Shown: positions 7,955 through 16,022 of the stretch, one piece after another
Layout: the number at the start of each line of letters is the position of its first letter
How positions within the stretch are numbered: the first letter of the stretch is position 1
NCBI RefSeq assembly: GCF_014645735.1
Contig: NZ_BMMH01000008.1
Span: 124,001 to 188,000 of the forward strand
Reading direction: 5' to 3'
Source of the DNA: Nocardia jinanensis
GTDB taxonomy: Bacteria > Actinomycetota > Actinomycetes > Mycobacteriales > Mycobacteriaceae
Length of the DNA stretch: 64,000 bases
Notes under the pieces: model-generated
Told to the model about the DNA's origin: nothing
Seen by the model: the letters and a program-made list of their open reading frames with translations, nothing else
Database searches by the model: none
Made by a program: the position numbers and the translations under genes

Positions 7955-8154
7955 CATTTCCACCGAAGTGTCCGAGCGCACCCATGCCGTCGCAGCCCCG
8001 GACGGCCGGTTCACTGGTGGGCCCGCCCGATTCCGCAAAGGAGCGAGGCAGTTGAGCGCGCGCAGTCGGCCATCAAGAGGTCGGCGACCATTCCGCACAC
8101 ACAGAGCCCGGAACCCACCGAGCCTGGTCAAGGCGCACTTCCACACCAACCTCC

Positions 8155-8307
8155 CGTCTACTCCGGATGGTCCACCTCAGCAGGCGGGGCCCGCCCCGGT
8201 TCTGGAGCGACAGAGCGAAGGAGCGCAGCGACTGAGCGCCGGAGTGAAGAACCGGGGTTAATAGGGCCCCGCCCCGCGGCGCCGCAGGCGCCGCCAAAAA
8301 ACACAGC
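8155..8307 (-). repeat. Interspersed hairpin repeat, copy R3 (inverted)
   Basis: This is the same element as R1 but on the minus strand. In plus orientation it reads tail (CCGGATGGTCCACC), GGGGCCCG, CCCCGGTTCT, loop, AGAACCGGGG, TTAATAGGGCCCC, then a variant terminal hairpin GCGGCGCC/GGCGCCGC and AAAAAACACAGC. The GC hairpin differs in sequence from R1, R2 and R4 but keeps the fold. Confidence 0.83.
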
Positions 8308-8336
8308 CCCCGCCCCGCCGCGCCGGAGGCGACGCA

Positions 8337-8342
8337 TAGAAT
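8337..8342 (+). promoter_or_regulatory. -10 box of leaderless small membrane gene
   Basis: TAGAAT lies 6 nt before GTG at 8349, a leaderless arrangement. It falls just outside the R3 repeat. Confidence 0.65.
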
Positions 8343-8348
8343 TACAGC

Positions 8349-8444
8349 GTGGTCCTCTTCTTCGAGATTCTGCTGATCGCCGTATCGATCCTCATCGGAT
8401 GGTTCGGCCTGTACGTCTTCTACCGGCTGTTCACCGAATCATGA
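8349..8444 (+). CDS. 31-aa single-pass membrane peptide
   Basis: The frame from GTG 8349 to TGA 8442-8444 encodes 31 residues that are almost all one transmembrane helix (FFEILLIAVSILIGWFGLYV) with a short YRLFTES tail. Three signs argue that it is real: a TAGAAT box placed for a leaderless start, an ATGA overlap with the next gene, and hydrophobic periodicity unlike the shadow frames. It would be translated first and couple translation of the nitrobindin-like gene. Function unknown; it may be a membrane partner of the downstream protein. Confidence 0.72.
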   Translation: MVLFFEILLIAVSILIGWFGLYVFYRLFTES

Positions 8445-9184
8445 GCGATCTCGCGAGCGAGGGTTCCGATCCGGCCGAGCGAGCGAGCGACAACAGCAAC
8501 GGAAAGCCTCCGGCGGATAGTCACGGTCAGAACGGCCACGGCCGTTCCGACGCGACCCCGTCGTCGCTGAGCGGCGATCGTGCGGTGGCCGGCGCGGCCG
8601 AGCGCGCCAGGGCGACCGGCGGCCGCAATATTCCGGTGCTCCCGGACCTCCCGCTCCCCGACGAGACAGCGAATCTGCGCCTCGGCCCGGATCTGAATCC
8701 GGCCATGCTGGCGCTGTTGCCGATGGTCGGCGTCTGGCGCGGCGAGGGCGAGGGCAACAACCCCGAGCGCGGGGATTATCGCTTCGGGCAGCAGATCGTG
8801 GTCTCCCATGACGGCGGCGACTATCTGAGCTGGGATTCGCGTTCCTGGTTCGTCGAATCAGACGGCAGTTACGGCGGACCCGATCTGCGCGAGAGCGGCT
8901 TCTGGCGGGTCGGCGTCGAGGGCAACGACGAGGTTCTGGAATTGCTGCTGACCCACAGCACCGGAATCGTCGAACTGTTCTACGGCACGGCCCTGACCCA
9001 GGCGTCCTGGGAGCTGGCCACCGATGTGGTGATCCGCAGTCAGACCGGCGCGGTGGTGGGCGGCGCCAAACGCCTGTACGGGATCGTCGAGGGTGGCGAT
9101 CTGGCCTATGTGGAGGAGCGCGTGGTGGCCGACGGCCCGCTGGAGCCGCGCTTGTCCGCACGATTGCAGCGCTATATCGGCTGA
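8441..9184 (+). CDS. Nitrobindin-like (FABP-like beta-barrel) protein, Rv0813c type
   Basis: 247 aa: a disordered N-terminus (about residues 1-75, charged and Gly/Ser/Asp-rich), then a nitrobindin-type beta-barrel with the signature LLPMVGVWRGEGEGNNP, SWDSRSWF, SGFWRV and THSTGIVELFYG. Nitrobindins bind heme through a C-terminal His in a PHLSA-like motif. Here that place reads EPRLSARL, so the axial His seems to be Arg, and heme binding is doubtful; the Rv0813c subgroup is known to lack it. Lipid or other small-ligand binding is possible. I chose ATG 8441 because it overlaps the upstream stop (ATGA). Confidence 0.85.
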   Translation: MSDLASEGSDPAERASDNSNGKPPADSHGQNGHGRSDATPSSLSGDRAVAGAAERARATGGRNIPVLPDLPLPDETANLRLGPDLNPAMLALLPMVGVWRGEGEGNNPERGDYRFGQQIVVSHDGGDYLSWDSRSWFVESDGSYGGPDLRESGFWRVGVEGNDEVLELLLTHSTGIVELFYGTALTQASWELATDVVIRSQTGAVVGGAKRLYGIVEGGDLAYVEERVVADGPLEPRLSARLQRYIG

Positions 9185-9207
9185 GCCGAGCCCACGTCAC
9201 CGGCCGA

Positions 9208-9251
9208 GGGGCACGTAATCGCCGGGAGCGCCCCGTTGCCCGGCGTGCCCC
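9208..9251. terminator. Hairpin between convergent genes
   Basis: The stem is GGGGCACG (9208-9215)/CGTGCCCC (9244-9251) with inner CCGGG (9222-9226)/CCCGG (9239-9243). It lies 24 nt after the stop of the nitrobindin-like gene and at the far end of the minus-strand RNA candidate, so it could end transcription from both sides. Confidence 0.5.
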
Positions 9252-9423
9252 GGTCCGGACAGAGAACGACCCCCGAGCCGTATCGGCGCGAGTTCCGGTG
9301 TGAAAACCGGTGGTCTCGCGGCCGATCCCGATCGGACAGATCGGGGGCTCGGGGGCCCGGTGGCTACCGTGGATTCGCTGAGCGCTGAAGCGATCGGAAT
9401 CCAGGGGACAGCCGGCTACAGCG

Positions 9424-9462
9424 TCAGCTGGTAGCCACCTCACGCGTCCTGAGAATTTCCAT
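9424..9462 (-). CDS. 12-aa micro-ORF with near-perfect Shine-Dalgarno
   Basis: ATG 9462 opens a 12-codon frame, MEILRTREVATS, ending TGA 9426-9424. It is preceded by AAGGAGGTGATCC (9480-9468), a 13-nt match to the complement of the 16S rRNA 3' end, with 11 nt between GGAGG and ATG. The stop codon falls in the loop of hairpin 9414-9436. A ribosome terminating there would block that hairpin and favour the alternative pairing, as in leader-peptide attenuators. It starts 36 nt after the cydC stop. Function unknown. Confidence 0.5.
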   Translation of the reverse strand: MEILRTREVATS

Positions 9463-9498
9463 TCTTGGGATCACCTCCTTCCTTGTGTAACTCCGAAC

Positions 9499-11427
9499 TT
9501 AGCCACCACCCGCGGTAGTCGGCAACGGAATTTCGTCGAGGGCGTAACGAGTGACCACTCCGTCGGCGAAAGCGGCCCGTACCTGGCCGGATTCATCGAC
9601 GGTGATCACCAGGCCGGCGCGGTGCCCGGCCGGTAGCTGATGTGTGACCACCACCACATCGCGTTCGGCGGCGACCAGTCCGCTGTCGATATCGAGCAGC
9701 GCGCGCAAGAGTTCCGCACCGGCCGCGGCGTCGAGGTGTTCGGTGGGTTCGTCCAGTAGTAGCGCGCGAGCCGGCGAGACCAGCGCCCGGGCCAGCAGAA
9801 TCCGCCGGCGCTGGCCGCCGGAGACCGCGGCGGCGCCGCCGGGGAGGTCGGTGTGCACTCCGTCCGGCAGCGCGTCCAGCCAGTCCCCCAGACCGACCGT
9901 TCGCAGCGCGAGTTCGGCGGTTTCGGTGTCGAGATCACCACGGGCCACCCGCAGGTTCTCCAGGACGCTGGTACCGAACAGATGGGCATCCTCGGCGAAG
10001 AACCGGACCTGCTCGTCCGGATGATCGAAAAGACCGGCCCAGGCCATCAGCAGGGTGGTTTTACCGGCGCCGCTGGGTCCGACCACCACCACTCGCGATG
10101 CCTGCGGGCGCTCCGGGATCTGCCACTGTCCGTCGCCCACCCAGCCGATCACGACTCCGTCGGCGCGGCTGTCGGCGTAGGGGAACGGATGCGGGTATCC
10201 GCCGGTGCCGAAGCGCCGCCGGGTATCCGCCGGCGCGGATTCGGCGACGACCGGCAACTCGGCGGGGCCTGCCGGCATCCTGTCGACTCGATCGGCCGGC
10301 TCCGGGCGGTGGTCGGGAGATACCGCGCGCAACCGGTGCAACGCGGCACGGGCGACGGTGAGAGTCTGCGCGGCGGCCGGGAGCGGCCCGGTCGCCTCGA
10401 AAGCGGACAGCGGCAGCAGGACCAGAACCGCGAGCGCCATCGGTGTCATCGCGCCCGGCGCGCCACCGCCGGGACCGTAGACGATGATCCCGATCAGCAG
10501 AGCGGCGAGCACGGTCACCCCGGTCGCGAGTGGGATCGCGGCCGCGGCCCAGGCATTCCGGCCGGCGGCTCGGTCCTCGGCGACCAGCGCGCGCTGATTC
10601 GCGGCGGCCGCGGTATCCATCGCGGACCCGAGCTTTCCGGCGACCCGCAGTTCGGCGGCGTGATCGAGCACGGTGAGCGCGTGCGCGGCGAATTCCGCCC
10701 GATCCGCCCGCGCCGACCGCTCGGCGGCAGCCGCGGCCCGGGCCGAGAGCCAGGGTGCGACGATCCCGGCGAACGCCAGTGCCACGGCCAGCACTGTGGC
10801 GGCCGGCACCGAGATGAAGGCCAGCAGCGCGACCGCCACCACCGCCAGCACCAGTGCGACCGCGATCGGGACGAAGGTCCGGACCACCACCGCACCCAGA
10901 TCGTCGATATCGGTACCGACCCGGACCAGTACATCGCCGCGCCGCAACCGGCCCGGCACCCCGGGTCCGCCCGGTGCGGTGGGCGGACCGGCTCCCCGCG
11001 CGATATCCGGGATATCGGCCCTGCGGGTGAGCCACAGCGGGGCCCGGGCCAGCGCGCGGTAGACCGAGGTGCGGGCCGCGGTCATCGAACGCAGGGCGAC
11101 ATCGTGGGTGGCGAGCCGTTCCAGGTACCGGCACACGCCGCGCGAGATACCCAACGCCCGCACCGCCACCACTGCGACGGTGAGATCCAGTACCGGCGGC
11201 ATCTGCCAGGCCCGGGCGATCAGCCAGGCGGCCAGCGCCGCCAGCCCCAGCGCGCTGCCCAGGGTCAGCACACCCCAGCCGATCGAGATCGCCAGCCGGC
11301 GGCGCGGGATCTCCAGCAATTCCCACATCTGCCGGGTATCGCGCAGCAGCAGCCGGAACCGGGCCCAGCGGCGGCCGGCAAGGGCCCGGAAGTGCGGGAG
11401 ACGAGTGGTTTCGGTTCGAGAGCTCAT
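9499..11427 (-). CDS. cydC: Cytochrome bd ABC exporter subunit CydC
   Basis: 642 aa: six-helix ABC membrane domain (about residues 35-330) followed by an ATPase domain. Walker A is GPSGAGKTT, the signature AVSGGQRRRI and Walker B ALLLDEPTEHLD. CydDC exports cysteine and glutathione-type thiols (in E. coli) and is needed for assembly of cytochrome bd; in mycobacteria it is usually a CydDC partner of CydAB. ATG 11427 overlaps the cydD stop by ATGA; the upstream in-frame extension runs inside cydD and is not protein. An unusual Pro/Gly-rich insertion (RGAGPPTAPGGPG) lies in the membrane domain at about residue 155. Confidence 0.93.
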   Translation of the reverse strand: MSSRTETTRLPHFRALAGRRWARFRLLLRDTRQMWELLEIPRRRLAISIGWGVLTLGSALGLAALAAWLIARAWQMPPVLDLTVAVVAVRALGISRGVCRYLERLATHDVALRSMTAARTSVYRALARAPLWLTRRADIPDIARGAGPPTAPGGPGVPGRLRRGDVLVRVGTDIDDLGAVVVRTFVPIAVALVLAVVAVALLAFISVPAATVLAVALAFAGIVAPWLSARAAAAAERSARADRAEFAAHALTVLDHAAELRVAGKLGSAMDTAAAANQRALVAEDRAAGRNAWAAAAIPLATGVTVLAALLIGIIVYGPGGGAPGAMTPMALAVLVLLPLSAFEATGPLPAAAQTLTVARAALHRLRAVSPDHRPEPADRVDRMPAGPAELPVVAESAPADTRRRFGTGGYPHPFPYADSRADGVVIGWVGDGQWQIPERPQASRVVVVGPSGAGKTTLLMAWAGLFDHPDEQVRFFAEDAHLFGTSVLENLRVARGDLDTETAELALRTVGLGDWLDALPDGVHTDLPGGAAAVSGGQRRRILLARALVSPARALLLDEPTEHLDAAAGAELLRALLDIDSGLVAAERDVVVVTHQLPAGHRAGLVITVDESGQVRAAFADGVVTRYALDEIPLPTTAGGG

Positions 11428-13349
11428 CGCGACATTCGGGGGGTGATCGTCGGTACCGCGACGATCTCGTCGGCTGCGGACAGTAGGGCCGGACGGTGGG
11501 CGACCACGACCACCGTCGCGCCGGTACGCGCCAGTGTGGTGAGTGCCGCCGCCACCATGACTTCGCTGTCGGGATCCAGATGGGCGGTCGGTTCGTCCAG
11601 CAGCAGGATCGCGCGGTCCGCGGCCAGCACCCGGGTCAGCGCGAGCCGCTGCCGTTGGCCGAGGGACAGTCCGATCCCCCCGGACCCGACCACGGTATCC
11701 CATCCGGCGGGCAATGCCTCGAGCACGGCGTCGAAACCGGTTACGGCACAGGCGGCGTCCAGCTCGCTGAGCACCCGGGCCGGGCCCCGGCGCGCCGGGC
11801 CGGCCACGGTGGCGCCGAGCAGTTCGAGATTCTCCCGCAGCGTCCCCGGCACGAGTACCGGCCGCTGCGGTAGCCAGGCCAGTCGCGACCACCACTGTTC
11901 GGCGGGGATCTCCCGGATATCGATACCGTCGGCGAGTACGGCACCGCGGGTGGGTTCGATCAATCCCAGGATCGCCTGCAGTGCGGTCGATTTTCCGCAG
12001 CCGTTGGGTCCGGTCAGCGCGGTGACGGCGCCCGGGCGGAAGACGGCATGCAATCGGTCGGGGGCGGCACCGTCCCTGGAATCGACCGTCAGATCACGAA
12101 GTTCGATCACACCCGCGCCCGAAGAGCTGTCGCGGCGGGGTCGTGGTCGGCCGACGCTGATTCCGGCTCGGGATTCCGAGCTCGGTTCCGCACGGATCGT
12201 CGTGGGCCGGGCCGGCTCGCCCTCGCTCCGCTCCAGCGGCACCGAATCGGCCTGCGGGGGTACGCCGGCATCCCGACCCAGGTCGACGGCCGGGATCCGC
12301 GGGTACCCGGCGACTTCTCCGCGCACCCCCTCCCGGCCCGCCACCGGATCATCGCCGGCGGCAGGGTCCAGGACCGCGAAAGCCCGGTCCGCTGCCGCCA
12401 TTCCGTCCTGGGCGGCGTGGAAACGTTCACCCACCGTACGCAGCGGCAGGTAGACCTCCGGAGCGAGAACGAGGGCCACGATCCCCGCGTAGAGGGTCAT
12501 ATCACCGTGCACCAGGCGCATACCGATCGCCACCGCGACCAACGCGACCGAGAGAGTGGCCAGTAGTTCGAGCACCATCGACGACAGGAACGCGAGCCGC
12601 AGTGCGCTCATGGTGCGCCGGTGCAGCGTATCGCCCAGTTCGCGGACGCGGCCGCTCATCGAGCGGCCGGGGGTATCTGTCGCCGCTCCGGTCTCCCTGC
12701 CGAGGGCGCGCAGCGTCGGCATACCGGCGAACAGGTCCAGGAGCTGATCCGAGAGCCGGGTGGTGGCCTCCAGCGTCTCCTGGGCCCGCCCTTCGGTGAG
12801 CAGGCCGATGAGGACCATGAAGAGCGGGATCAGCGGCAGCGTGATCAATACGATCACCGCCGAGGTGAGGTCGTGGACCGCGATCACCGTCAGCACGACC
12901 GGCGCGACGAGCACCGCGAGCAGCAATGCCGGCACATACCCGGTGAGGTAGGCGCGCAGGCCGTTGAGTCCGCTGCCCACCACCACCGCGAGTTCCGTAC
13001 GCCGGGACTCCAGTTCCCGGGGCGGAAGTTCGGCACCCGCGGCGAGAACGGCCTGTTCGAGTTCGGTGACGACCCGGGCACCGGCCCGGTGCGCGATCCG
13101 CGACTGCCACCACGCCGCCAGTACCCGCCCGCCGAGGGCGAGCGCGAGGAACACCAGCTCCGCGGTCCACGAGCCGAGTGAACGACGGGCGGGATCGGTG
13201 ATCACCCCGGCCAGCACTCGCCCCAGCAACACCGCCGCGCAGGCGATGCTCACCGTGGTCACCAGCGAAAGGGCAACGCTCAGCGCGAGATAACGTCGCG
13301 CCGAACGCGCGTACCGCCACAGGCGTGGGTCCACGGGCGGGCGGGCCAT
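11424..13349 (-). CDS. cydD: Cytochrome bd ABC exporter subunit CydD
   Basis: 641 aa. The N-terminal six-helix ABC transmembrane domain covers about residues 10-310 and the ATPase about 410-640. Walker A is GPNGCGKST, the signature LSLGQRQRL, Walker B AILLLDEPTAHLD. A linker of about 70 residues rich in charged residues and Ser/Arg separates the domains, longer than usual. The ATG lies 4 nt after the cydB stop with GAGGAG overlapping it, and the stop overlaps cydC. It partners with CydC. Confidence 0.94.
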   Translation of the reverse strand: MARPPVDPRLWRYARSARRYLALSVALSLVTTVSIACAAVLLGRVLAGVITDPARRSLGSWTAELVFLALALGGRVLAAWWQSRIAHRAGARVVTELEQAVLAAGAELPPRELESRRTELAVVVGSGLNGLRAYLTGYVPALLLAVLVAPVVLTVIAVHDLTSAVIVLITLPLIPLFMVLIGLLTEGRAQETLEATTRLSDQLLDLFAGMPTLRALGRETGAATDTPGRSMSGRVRELGDTLHRRTMSALRLAFLSSMVLELLATLSVALVAVAIGMRLVHGDMTLYAGIVALVLAPEVYLPLRTVGERFHAAQDGMAAADRAFAVLDPAAGDDPVAGREGVRGEVAGYPRIPAVDLGRDAGVPPQADSVPLERSEGEPARPTTIRAEPSSESRAGISVGRPRPRRDSSSGAGVIELRDLTVDSRDGAAPDRLHAVFRPGAVTALTGPNGCGKSTALQAILGLIEPTRGAVLADGIDIREIPAEQWWSRLAWLPQRPVLVPGTLRENLELLGATVAGPARRGPARVLSELDAACAVTGFDAVLEALPAGWDTVVGSGGIGLSLGQRQRLALTRVLAADRAILLLDEPTAHLDPDSEVMVAAALTTLARTGATVVVVAHRPALLSAADEIVAVPTITPRMSR

Positions 13350-13353
13350 TGGG

Positions 13354-14388
13354 TCACTCCTCGATCACAACGCGGGGTGGAAGTCCGATTCCGGGTGGGA
13401 TGTGCTCGACACTAATGCGTTTGCGGAACACCCAGTAGGTCCAGGCCTGATAACCCAGTACCACCGGTGTCACGATCACCGCGGCCCAGCTCATGACCTT
13501 CAACGTGTACGGCGTAGACGAGGCGTTGTCCACGGTCAGGCTGAACGCCGGGTCGATGGTGGAGGGCAGTACATCCGGGAACAGCGCCCCGAACAGCAGC
13601 CCGGAGGCGGCGAGCACGGTGAGCGCGGTACCGGCGAAGGACCAGCCGTCCCGGCCCGCCAGCAGCGCACCGGCACCGCCGAGCAGACCGAATACCGCCA
13701 GCGCCACCAAGATCCAGGTCCAGCCGGTCCCGTAGGCGAACTGGGTCCACAGGCCGAAGCCGCCCACCGCCAGTGCCGTCGGCACCAGCAGCAGCCGGGC
13801 GGTGCGGTGCGCGTCGTCGCGGACTTCACCGGCCGTCTTGAGCACCAGGAACACCGCCCCGTGCAGGGCGAAGAGCAACCCGGTGGTGAGCCCGCCCAGC
13901 AGCGCGTACGGGCTGAACAGTTCACCGAAGGCGCCGGTGAACTGCTTATCCGCGTCCAGTGGGACCCCGCGCACGATATTGGCGAACACCCAGCCCCAGG
14001 CCAGCGCGGGCACCCAGGAACCGATCCCGATACCGATATCGCAGCGTGCCCGCCAGCGCGGATCGTCGATCTTGCCGCGGTATTCGATCGCGCAGATGCG
14101 CAGGATCAACGCCACCAGGAGCAGCAACAGGGCGAAGTAGAAGCCGGAGAACATGCTCGCGTACCACTCCGGGAAGGCGGCGAACAGTGCGCCACCGGCG
14201 GTGATGAGCCAGACCTCGTTGCCGTCCCACACCGGGCCGATGGTGTTGAGTACCACCCGGCGGCGGGCATCGGAGCCCCGGCCCAGGATCGGCATGAGCA
14301 TGCCGACTCCGAAATCGAAACCCTCGAGCACGAAGTACCCGGTGAAGAGCACTCCGATCAGTACGAACCAGAATTCCTGCAGTCCCAT
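13354..14388 (-). CDS. cydB: Cytochrome bd ubiquinol/menaquinol oxidase subunit II
   Basis: 344 aa with eight or nine membrane helices. Family signatures at the N-terminus are present: LQEFWFVLIGVLFTGYFVLEGFDFGVGML and GPVWDGNEVWLITAGGALFAAFP (split here for length). CydB pairs with CydA in the high-affinity terminal oxidase used at low oxygen or under stress on the bc1 branch. TAGGAG in the cydA stop region serves as ribosome site. Confidence 0.95.
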   Translation of the reverse strand: MGLQEFWFVLIGVLFTGYFVLEGFDFGVGMLMPILGRGSDARRRVVLNTIGPVWDGNEVWLITAGGALFAAFPEWYASMFSGFYFALLLLLVALILRICAIEYRGKIDDPRWRARCDIGIGIGSWVPALAWGWVFANIVRGVPLDADKQFTGAFGELFSPYALLGGLTTGLLFALHGAVFLVLKTAGEVRDDAHRTARLLLVPTALAVGGFGLWTQFAYGTGWTWILVALAVFGLLGGAGALLAGRDGWSFAGTALTVLAASGLLFGALFPDVLPSTIDPAFSLTVDNASSTPYTLKVMSWAAVIVTPVVLGYQAWTYWVFRKRISVEHIPPGIGLPPRVVIEE

Positions 14389-14397
14389 ACCCGGCTC

Positions 14398-15861
14398 CTA
14401 GTAGGCGAACGAAAGCTGTTCGGCGACAGGTTTTTCCGCTGACCCGTCGGTGGGTTCACCCGGCGGCCGTTCCGGTCCCTCGAGCACATAGCGCCGCATC
14501 AGGTAGAACCAGACGACGGCCAGCAATCCATAGACCACGGTGAATGTGATCAGCGAGATCCACACTGTCGCGGCGGAATGATCGGATACACCCTGCTGCA
14601 CCATCAGCCGAAGATCTTGGTCCCCGGTCGGATTGGGTACCACCACCCAGGGCTGACGGCCCATCTCGGTGAACACCCAGCCGGCCGCATTGGCCAGAAA
14701 TGGGGTCGGGATGGCGAGCAGGCTCAACCAGGAGAACCAGCGCTGGTCGGGTACCCGGCCGCGCCGGGTCACCCAGAATCCGGCGAACACCAGCAGGGCG
14801 GATCCGGCGGCGAGACCGATCATGGCCCGGAACGACCAGTAGGTGACGAAGAGGTTCGGCCGGTAGTCGCCGGGCCCGAACTTCTCGTTGAAGGCCTGCT
14901 GGAGATCGACGACGCCCTCCAGTTCCACCCCGGTGAACCTGCCTTCGGCCAGCCAGGGCAGCACGAAGGGCACCTCGAGCACATGGGTCACACTGTCGCA
15001 GTTGTTGTGTGTGCCGACGGTCAGGATCGAGAAATCCGGGTCGACCGCGGTGTGGCACAGCGATTCCGCCGAGGCCATCTTCATGGGTTGCTGCTCGAAC
15101 ATCAGCTTGCCCTGGACATCGCCGGTGTACACCAGCGCGATTCCGGAGATGACCACCACGAGCAGCGAGACCCGCGCCGCCGGCCGCCACATGGTGCGGG
15201 CCTCGGCCAGCTGGTCCGGGTCTCCGCTGCGGGCACGACGCACCATCCACCAGCCGGCGATCCCGGCGACGAAGGTGCCGGCGGTGAGGAACGACCCCGC
15301 GACCACATGGGGGAAAGCGGCCAGCGCCGTGTTGTTGGTGAGCAGTTCGACGATGCTGGTCAGTTCGGCCCGCCCGGTCTCCGGGTTGTACCGGGCACCG
15401 ACCGGATGCTGCATGAAGGAATTGGCCGCGATGATGAAGTACGCGGAGGCGTTGACGCCGATCGCCACCATCCAGATGGTGCCCAGGTGGACGAGTTTGG
15501 GCAGCCGGGACCAGCCGAATATCCAGAGCCCGATGAAGGTGGACTCCATGAAGAAGGCGACCAGGCCTTCCAGCGCCAAAGGTGCCCCGAATACGTCACC
15601 GACGAATCGGGAGTATTCGCTCCAGTTCATCCCGAACTGGAATTCCTGCACGATTCCGGTGGCGACACCGAGCGCGAAATTGATCAAGAACAGTTTCCCG
15701 AAGAATTTCGTGAGCCGGTACCAGTGCTCCTTGCCGGTGACGACCCAGGCCGTCTGCATCCCCGCGACGAGCGGCGCCAGACCGATCGTCAGGGGTACGA
15801 ACAAGAAGTGGTAGACGGTCGTGATGCCGAACTGCCACCGCGAGACATCCAGAGCGTCCAC
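14398..15861 (-). CDS. cydA: Cytochrome bd menaquinol oxidase subunit I
   Basis: 487 aa. GTG 15861 is chosen because AGGAGG lies 6 nt before it; a longer frame to 15897 has no ribosome site and covers the operator. The ligands of the hemes are visible: His18 (TVYHFLFVPLTIG), the second His in ANSFMQHPVG and Met in GWVFTEMGRQPWVV, the b558/b595/d set known from E. coli. It forms the catalytic subunit that oxidises quinol and reduces O2. It is first gene of cydABDC, preceded by a palindrome at the predicted transcription start. Confidence 0.95.
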   Translation of the reverse strand: MDALDVSRWQFGITTVYHFLFVPLTIGLAPLVAGMQTAWVVTGKEHWYRLTKFFGKLFLINFALGVATGIVQEFQFGMNWSEYSRFVGDVFGAPLALEGLVAFFMESTFIGLWIFGWSRLPKLVHLGTIWMVAIGVNASAYFIIAANSFMQHPVGARYNPETGRAELTSIVELLTNNTALAAFPHVVAGSFLTAGTFVAGIAGWWMVRRARSGDPDQLAEARTMWRPAARVSLLVVVISGIALVYTGDVQGKLMFEQQPMKMASAESLCHTAVDPDFSILTVGTHNNCDSVTHVLEVPFVLPWLAEGRFTGVELEGVVDLQQAFNEKFGPGDYRPNLFVTYWSFRAMIGLAAGSALLVFAGFWVTRRGRVPDQRWFSWLSLLAIPTPFLANAAGWVFTEMGRQPWVVVPNPTGDQDLRLMVQQGVSDHSAATVWISLITFTVVYGLLAVVWFYLMRRYVLEGPERPPGEPTDGSAEKPVAEQLSFAY

Positions 15862-15877
15862 ACCGAGCCTCCTGTTA

Positions 15878-15903
15878 CTACGACGTGTCGTAGACACAGA
15901 CTA
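15878..15903 (-). promoter_or_regulatory. Promoter and operator-like palindrome of cydABDC
   Basis: CTACGAC (15878-15884), GT, GTCGTAG (15887-15893) is a perfect 7-bp inverted repeat. On the minus strand a TAGTCT -10 lies at 15903-15898, so the predicted start falls inside the palindrome and a bound repressor would block it. The TACGAC/GTCGTA half-site spacing resembles BlaI-type repressor operators of actinobacteria; this assignment is tentative. A Rex-type TTGTGA box is not seen. Confidence 0.55.
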
Positions 15904-16022
15904 CGCGTCACCCCGGGCCGATCAATGTGTCGGCGGACACGACTTGCCGAGCGATACGCACACGATCGGGCTACGGCTCCGGTCACATTCGGCACGGTCC
16001 GGTCACAGGGGCGCCCCGGAGG

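Larger units (their letters stand above)
9190..9489 (-). ncRNA. Candidate structured RNA downstream of cydC
   Basis: The 300 nt between the Rv0813c-type gene and cydC fold into nested stems, read by eye. Alternative hairpins: GGTAGCCACC (9430-9439) with GGTGGCTACC (9359-9368), or with GGCTACAGC (9414-9422). A GGATTC/GAATCC stem lies at 9371-9402. A three-way junction is closed by CCCCCGAGCC/GGCTCGGGGG (9270-9279/9346-9355); it holds arm 9327-9333/9339-9345 and arm 9282-9292/9315-9326 with tip CCGGT/ACCGG. A last hairpin is 9208-9215/9244-9251. Minus orientation is favoured by a Shine-Dalgarno plus micro-ORF at its 5' end and a possible promoter (TTGCCG 9525-9520, 18 nt, TAAGTT 9501-9496). I do not recognise the family. 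Confidence 0.55.

Noticed and set aside
9293..9310. Resemblance of TTCCGGTGTGAAAACCGG to part of a cobalamin riboswitch
   Set aside because: The other conserved elements (GCCACTG and the flanking cores) are missing, and no B12 or uptake gene follows.
9467..9480. Plus-strand GGATCACCTCCTT matching the 3' end of 16S rRNA
   Set aside because: No other 16S sequence is near; the complement on the minus strand is better explained as a Shine-Dalgarno before the micro-ORF.
9853..12453. 866-codon plus-strand frame over cydC and cydD
   Set aside because: Antisense shadow. The Arg/Gly/His-rich sequence has no domain.
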